In this document: in pieces, positions 60,225-64,000 of the stretch
How the letters are laid out: every line of letters starts with the position of its first letter
How positions within the stretch are numbered: the first letter of the stretch is position 1
Source: Hellea sp039977295
Lineage (GTDB): Bacteria; Pseudomonadota; Alphaproteobacteria; Caulobacterales; Maricaulaceae
Assembly (NCBI GenBank): GCA_039977295.1
Contig: JBDWDN010000003.1
Coordinates: forward strand, 372,001 to 436,000
Length of the DNA: 64,000 nt
Direction of reading: 5' to 3'
Made by a program: the position numbers and the translations under genes
Notes under the pieces: generated by a model
Databases searched by the model: none
Seen by the model: the letters and a program-made list of their open reading frames with translations, nothing else
Told to the model about the DNA's origin: nothing

Positions 60225-61166
60225 TTACAGCCCTGCCTTTTCAAGTTCCGCTTCAAATTCTGGAAGCGCTTTGAAGAGGTCGGCGACCAATCCGTAATCT
60301 GCGACTTGGAAAATCGGCGCGTCTTCATCTTTGTTGATGGCAGCGATGACTTTGGAGTCTTTCATACCGGCCAAATGCTGGATAGCGCCTGAGATGCCGA
60401 CGGCAATGTAAAGGGCCGGGGCAACAGCTTTACCTGTTTGGCCGACTTGCCAGTCATTGGGGACAAAGCCCGCATCGACGGCGGCGCGGGACGCGCCCAT
60501 GGCCGCGCCGAGTTTATCGGCAATGCCTTCGAGGAGTTTGAAATTCTCGCCTGAGCCCATGCCGCGTCCGCCAGAGATGACAATCTTTGCGGCCGTAAGT
60601 TCAGGACGGTCAGATTTAGACAGCTCTTCGCCGACATATTCAGATTTGAACGGCCCGGCTGGATCGGCAATGACTTCAACAGCGGCAGAACCGCCTTCTT
60701 CTGCGGCTGCGAAAGCCGTTGTCCGCACGGTCACGACTTTCTTAGGGTCAGTGGACTGTACAGTTGCCATCGCGTTACCGGCATAGATCGGACGTACAAA
60801 TGTATCGCCAGATTCAACGCCTGTGACAGATGAAATTTGCTGGACGTCAAGCTTTGCGGCGACGCGCGGCATATAATTTTTATGCGTTGTCGTATCGGGC
60901 GCAAGGATGGCGTCATATCCAGCCATAAGCGGGACAATGACCTCTTCCATGGACTCAGCGAGTTGACGTGTCAGGGAGACATGATCGCAAACAATGACTT
61001 TACGCACGCCCGCAATTTTCGCGGCCGCGGCAGAAACGTCTTTGACGCCTTTACCTGCGACAAGCACGTCAACATCTCCGCCCATAGCGGCGGCGGCTGT
61101 GACGGTTTTATGCGTCGCGTCTTTAAGGTCTGTATTATCGTGTTCAGCAACAACAAGAATAGCCAT
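60225..61166 (-). CDS. etfA: Electron transfer flavoprotein alpha subunit
   Basis: A 313-aa FAD-binding subunit carrying electrons from acyl-CoA dehydrogenases to ETF:quinone oxidoreductase. VISGGRGMGSGENFKLLEGI and the C-terminal FAD signature VPNDWQVGQTGKAVAPALYI, then AVGISGAIQHLAGM, are diagnostic. Its ATG overlaps the last base of the etfB stop, so the subunits are translationally coupled. The FAD-linked partner etfB is directly upstream; the enoyl-CoA hydratase at 15.5 kb belongs to the same beta-oxidation scheme. Confidence 0.97.
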   Translation of the reverse strand: MAILVVAEHDNTDLKDATHKTVTAAAAMGGDVDVLVAGKGVKDVSAAAAKIAGVRKVIVCDHVSLTRQLAESMEEVIVPLMAGYDAILAPDTTTHKNYMPRVAAKLDVQQISSVTGVESGDTFVRPIYAGNAMATVQSTDPKKVVTVRTTAFAAAEEGGSAAVEVIADPAGPFKSEYVGEELSKSDRPELTAAKIVISGGRGMGSGENFKLLEGIADKLGAAMGASRAAVDAGFVPNDWQVGQTGKAVAPALYIAVGISGAIQHLAGMKDSKVIAAINKDEDAPIFQVADYGLVADLFKALPEFEAELEKAGL

Positions 61167-61915
61167 TAGATCACTCCCGCTTCATTTTTAAGTTTATCGA
61201 CAAGCTGCGCCGCATCTTCGACTTTGATGCCGGCTTTACGCGCGGCGGGCTCTGTGACCTTTAGCGTTTTAAGGCGAGGGGCCGTATCCACGCCGTAATC
61301 GGCAGGTGTTTTGGCATCAATCGGCTTTTTCTTCGCCTTCATGATATTTGGCAGTGACGCATAACGCGGTTCATTTAAGCGAAGGTCAGTTGTGACAATC
61401 GCAGGCGTTTGCAGCTTAACCGTCTGTAAGCCGCCATCAACTTCTTTAACAACTGTCAGGTCAGATCCCGCGAGCTCCATAGAGTTAGCCGCAGATCCAA
61501 TAGGCCAGCCCATTAAGGCAGCAAGCATGCCGCCCGTTGCGCCGTAATCATTATCAATGGCTTGCTTGCCAAGGATAACCAGTTCAGGCGCTTCTTCATC
61601 GCAAATCGCCTTTAGGATTTTTGCAACAGCGAGCGGCTCTAGGTCTTCATCTGTATTGACATGAATACCGCGGTCCATACCCATGGCGAGGCCTGTGCGG
61701 ATTGTTTCCTGCGCTTTCGCAGGTCCGATAGAGACAACGATGGCTTCAGTGGCCGCGCCGCTTTCTTTCATCTTCACGGCCTGCTCGACGGAAATTTCGT
61801 CAAACGGGTTCATGGACATTTTAACATTGGCAAGGTCAACGCCGGATTGATCCGACTTAACGCGGGCTTTCACATTGTAATCAAGCACGCGCTTGACAGG
61901 AACAAGGACTTTCAT
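61166..61915 (-). CDS. etfB: Electron transfer flavoprotein beta subunit
   Basis: A 249-aa AMP-binding subunit: MKVLVPVKRVLDYNVKARVK, NPFDEISVEQAVKMKE, VVSIGPAKAQETIRTGLAMG and LVILGKQAIDNDYGATG, then the ETF-beta signature around TVKLQTPAIVTTDLRLNEPRYASL. The start at 61915 has a GGAG SD at 7 bp; an upstream in-frame codon would add 45 unconserved residues, which are not called. First gene of the etfBA operon. Confidence 0.97.
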   Translation of the reverse strand: MKVLVPVKRVLDYNVKARVKSDQSGVDLANVKMSMNPFDEISVEQAVKMKESGAATEAIVVSIGPAKAQETIRTGLAMGMDRGIHVNTDEDLEPLAVAKILKAICDEEAPELVILGKQAIDNDYGATGGMLAALMGWPIGSAANSMELAGSDLTVVKEVDGGLQTVKLQTPAIVTTDLRLNEPRYASLPNIMKAKKKPIDAKTPADYGVDTAPRLKTLKVTEPAARKAGIKVEDAAQLVDKLKNEAGVI

Positions 61916-62100
61916 ATGGGACTCCAAATTTTGGGGAGGGTCTAAATCTAATTTCGTATCCTGCATATGCGATAGATGACCGCAGAAAACAAGGGCGGCA
62001 TTCTGAATTCTTATGCAAAAAGTTGCATATGGATTCTTACGGCAAACCACAGATGACTATCTAGATCGTGTTTGCGCTAGGTTACCGTGCTCATATTTTC

Positions 62101-62228
62101 CGTCATTCCGTCGTGAGCGAAGCTCACCCGGAACCCATGCCTTGATATCACGTCAAAGCGCATCATTGTATTTAGGCGAGATATCAAGGCATGGGTAGCG
62201 GGCGGACTGCGTCCGTGTCGCTATGACG
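62101..62228. repeat. MITE-like composite palindromic repeat
   Basis: ACCCATGCCTTGATATC (62133-62149) and GATATCAAGGCATGGGT (62180-62196) are perfect 17-bp inverse complements. Outside them are a GTGAGC-GAA-GCTCAC hairpin on the left and a GGAC-TGC-GTCC hairpin on the right, and the outermost CGTCAT/ATGACG ends match. It lies in the gap 61916-62258 between etfB and pyrD. Confidence 0.8.
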
Positions 62229-62258
62229 TGGTTTTAAGTTTAGGTCATCAGCCTAGTC

Positions 62259-63317
62259 TCAGTTCTGCCCAACAGCTTCACTTATAGAACTAAACCCATC
62301 CGCTTTTAGCCGTGCCTTCAAATCCCTGTTAATCTCGGTCACAAGTCCTGGGCCTTGAAAAACGAGTGCAGAATAAAGCTGCACCGCTTTGGCCCCCGCG
62401 CGAATTTTGGCATAGGCTTGGGCGCCGCTGCTGATGCCGCCGACACCGATAAGGTCTATTTTCCCTGCCGCTGCGGCGTAAAACTCTCTTAAAATCTCTG
62501 TAGAGGGCTCAAATAATGGGGCGCCAGATAGTCCCCCGCCTTCACCCTTATATTGGCTTTGCAGTGTATCAGGCCGCGCAATTGTTGTGTTGCTTATGAT
62601 GATGGCGTTCATGCCGTACATGCGAGCTTGTTCGACGATGCGTTCGATCTCGCCGTGATCTAGATCTGGCGCGACCTTTAAAAACATCGGAAAACTGGGG
62701 TTATCGCCCGTAAGCTCTGCGCGGGCTTCGGCGATGCGGCCCAAAAGCTCATCCATTGCATTTTCATTTTGTAAATCGCGCAGTCCCGGTGTGTTAGGCG
62801 AACTAATATTAATTGTAAAATAATCAGATAAACCCCAAAGCGCCTTCAGGCCTTTGACATAATCTTCAACGCGGTCGGCGCTGTCTTTATTTGCGCCAAG
62901 ATTAGCGCCGACAATACCGTCTTTGTCATGGCGTTTGGTCAGGCGGTTTTTAAAATTATCAATCCCGCCATTATTAAAGCCCATGCGGTTAATAACGGCT
63001 TGATCTTCCGTCAGGCGAAAGAGGCGCGGTTTGGGGTTGCCGATTTGCGGACGCGGCGTAACGGTCCCGCACTCAACAAAACCAAATCCCGCCGCGAGCA
63101 TCGCGTCTGGCACATCGCAGTCTTTATCAAAACCAGCGGCAAGACCGACGGGGTTGGGAAGCGTCAAGCCCCCGACCTTTGTGACGAGTTCAGGGGAGGC
63201 TGTCTTAACTGCGACGGGACCAAGCCCCGCTTTGAGCGCTTTGATCGTAGTCTTATGCGCGGGTTCAGCTGGGAGTACGCGCATCGCAGCTGTGCCCATT
63301 TTATAAAAGAGTGACAT
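62259..63317 (-). CDS. pyrD: Dihydroorotate dehydrogenase (quinone), class 2
   Basis: The fourth step of pyrimidine synthesis, oxidising dihydroorotate at the membrane with FMN and passing electrons to quinone. The 352-aa length and the extra N-terminal helix (MSLFYKMGTAAMRVLPAEPA) mark class 2. NPVGLAAGFDKD is the FMN site; NISSPNTPGLRDLQ carries the catalytic Ser; IGVGGISSGAQAYAKIRAGA binds FMN phosphate. It is encoded 28 bp downstream of the DUF952 gene, probably in one transcript. Confidence 0.97.
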   Translation of the reverse strand: MSLFYKMGTAAMRVLPAEPAHKTTIKALKAGLGPVAVKTASPELVTKVGGLTLPNPVGLAAGFDKDCDVPDAMLAAGFGFVECGTVTPRPQIGNPKPRLFRLTEDQAVINRMGFNNGGIDNFKNRLTKRHDKDGIVGANLGANKDSADRVEDYVKGLKALWGLSDYFTINISSPNTPGLRDLQNENAMDELLGRIAEARAELTGDNPSFPMFLKVAPDLDHGEIERIVEQARMYGMNAIIISNTTIARPDTLQSQYKGEGGGLSGAPLFEPSTEILREFYAAAAGKIDLIGVGGISSGAQAYAKIRAGAKAVQLYSALVFQGPGLVTEINRDLKARLKADGFSSISEAVGQN

Positions 63318-63345
63318 ATGTGATCCGTTAAAATGCTTTTATCTA

Positions 63346-63690
63346 TTAAAATTCGGGCAGTGAATACCGTCCTTTTGCATCGGGTGACAAGGCCCAGTAT
63401 TGCTCAACCGCGCTTAGTGGCAATAGGCCATATATATGCGGGAACTCCGCCCCGCCGCGCGAGACTTCATATTTCACGGCGTGCGCGACATCGGCAAATC
63501 GTATGGCAAGGAGGGTAACGACGTCGCCATCCGTATAATGTTTATCCAGAGTGCCCTGTAACTGGGCGGCCGTGGACATGTGGATGAAGCCGTCGCGCTT
63601 ATCATGAACGCTGCCTGCGAATTGGCCGTCTTGCTGCAGGGCGTCCCATTCGGGTTGTCGTAGAATTTTATAGATTATCGGATCGCGCAT
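63346..63690 (-). CDS. DUF952 family protein
   Basis: A 114-aa protein: IIYKILRQPEWDALQ near the start, DGFIHMSTAAQLQGT as the central motif, then LLAIRFADVAHAVKYEVSRG and FPHIYGLLPLSAVEQYWALS, the DUF952 pattern (DxFIHxS and FPHIYGPL). The fold is related to ADP-ribosyl transferase-like domains; function unknown. It sits just upstream of pyrD, a common arrangement in alphaproteobacteria. Confidence 0.93.
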   Translation of the reverse strand: MRDPIIYKILRQPEWDALQQDGQFAGSVHDKRDGFIHMSTAAQLQGTLDKHYTDGDVVTLLAIRFADVAHAVKYEVSRGGAEFPHIYGLLPLSAVEQYWALSPDAKGRYSLPEF

Positions 63691-63859
63691 ATCGGTCTTT
63701 CAATGGGGTGCGTGCACAACAATAAAGCAGATTCGATTTTTTTGCGCACATAAAATGACCTTAGCGCTTTCATTGACACTTTGCAGGCCGAAGCGACTCG
63801 CGCGGGCTTTCGCCGCGCGCCAAACCTCCCTTACGAATAGTTCAAGGAAGGGAAATCCT

Positions 63860-64000
63860 ATGCGTAAAATCGCGAAAATATTGAGCGGGGCGGCACTCAT
63901 AAGCGCCGTCGCCATCTTGGCCCCGGGGGCCGCTATGGCGCAAGACGCGCCGACGCTAGAAAGCTTGGCGGCCAATGACGCTTTCGTCTTTAATACCTTA
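63860..64000 (+). CDS. amt: Start of a probable ammonium transporter (runs off the window)
   Basis: Only the first 47 codons are present. ATG 63860 follows an AAGGAAGGGAAA SD. MRKIAKILSGAALISAVAI and APGAAMA-QD read as a signal peptide with cleavage after AMA. The next residues, ESLAANDAFVFNTL, resemble the start of the first transmembrane region in Amt proteins of marine alphaproteobacteria, which also have cleaved signal peptides. The identification rests on this short match. It would fit with the glutamate synthase operon nearby for ammonia assimilation, but the two are not adjacent. Confidence 0.5.
   Translation, partial: MRKIAKILSGAALISAVAILAPGAAMAQDAPTLESLAANDAFVFNTL

Overview
The window looks like chromosomal DNA of an alphaproteobacterium, most likely a marine member of the Caulobacterales/Maricaulales side of the class (Hyphomonadaceae or Robiginitomaculum-like). 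The support is the gene order dnaA-rpsT-enoyl-CoA hydratase-mutM, the hrcA-grpE and rph/rdgB/hemW neighbourhoods, an alphaproteobacterial-type HisRS, a DUF6356 gene, a cluster of GANTC sites (the CcrM target) upstream of dnaA, and base composition near half G+C by eye. The taxonomic placement is inference. No rRNA, tRNA, CRISPR array, prophage or transposase was seen.

Layout. 0-8.2 kb: end of a membrane histidine kinase gene, then one very large RTX calcium-binding protein gene. 8.2-13 kb: YebC regulator, sirtuin deacylase, LMW phosphatase, an NDUFA9-like SDR protein and a lipoprotein methyltransferase. 13-19 kb (minus strand): dnaA, rpsT, enoyl-CoA hydratase, mutM, grpE, hrcA. 19.3-26.7 kb: PLP decarboxylase, DUF6356 and DUF2785 proteins, then rph, a PqqB-like MBL lipoprotein, an HTH/DUF2975 pair, rdgB and hemW. 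26.7-31.3 kb: an LpoA-like lipoprotein divergent from rsmI-yraN-BON lipoprotein, an envelope cluster resembling E. coli yraL-lpoA-yraN-dolP. 31.3-33.3 kb: four-gene overlapping operon with two YbjQ paralogues. 33.5-40 kb: gshB, cytochrome c peroxidase, a divergent Lrp regulator/methionine gamma-lyase pair, hisS and peroxiredoxin. 40-40.8 kb: a gene-free stretch full of hairpins. 40.8-47.1 kb: MBL hydrolase, TerC, dapD, YaiI and modABC. 47.2-50.4 kb: a lipoprotein zincin, a second lipoprotein and a membrane-tethered ribbon-helix-helix protein. 50.4-56.7 kb: gltD-GFA-gltB glutamate synthase operon. 57-64 kb: uppP, a serine hydrolase, an orphan gene, etfBA, pyrD-DUF952 and the start of a probable ammonium transporter.

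Most of the window is core housekeeping: replication initiation, protein quality control, nucleotide hygiene, RNA processing, envelope biogenesis, ammonia assimilation, electron transfer and pyrimidine, lysine and glutathione synthesis. The less ordinary parts are the RTX giant, which carries a second, 27-32-residue repeat class; the GANTC cluster on the dnaA promoter; the structured 40.1-40.7 kb region; two MITE-like palindromic repeats; the zincin/lipoprotein/RHH neighbourhood; and a GFA gene wedged into the gltBD operon.

Limits: all family calls were made by reading motifs, with no database search. Start sites were chosen from Shine-Dalgarno sequence, signal peptide and conserved N-terminus. 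Promoters and RNA elements are sequence-only predictions.
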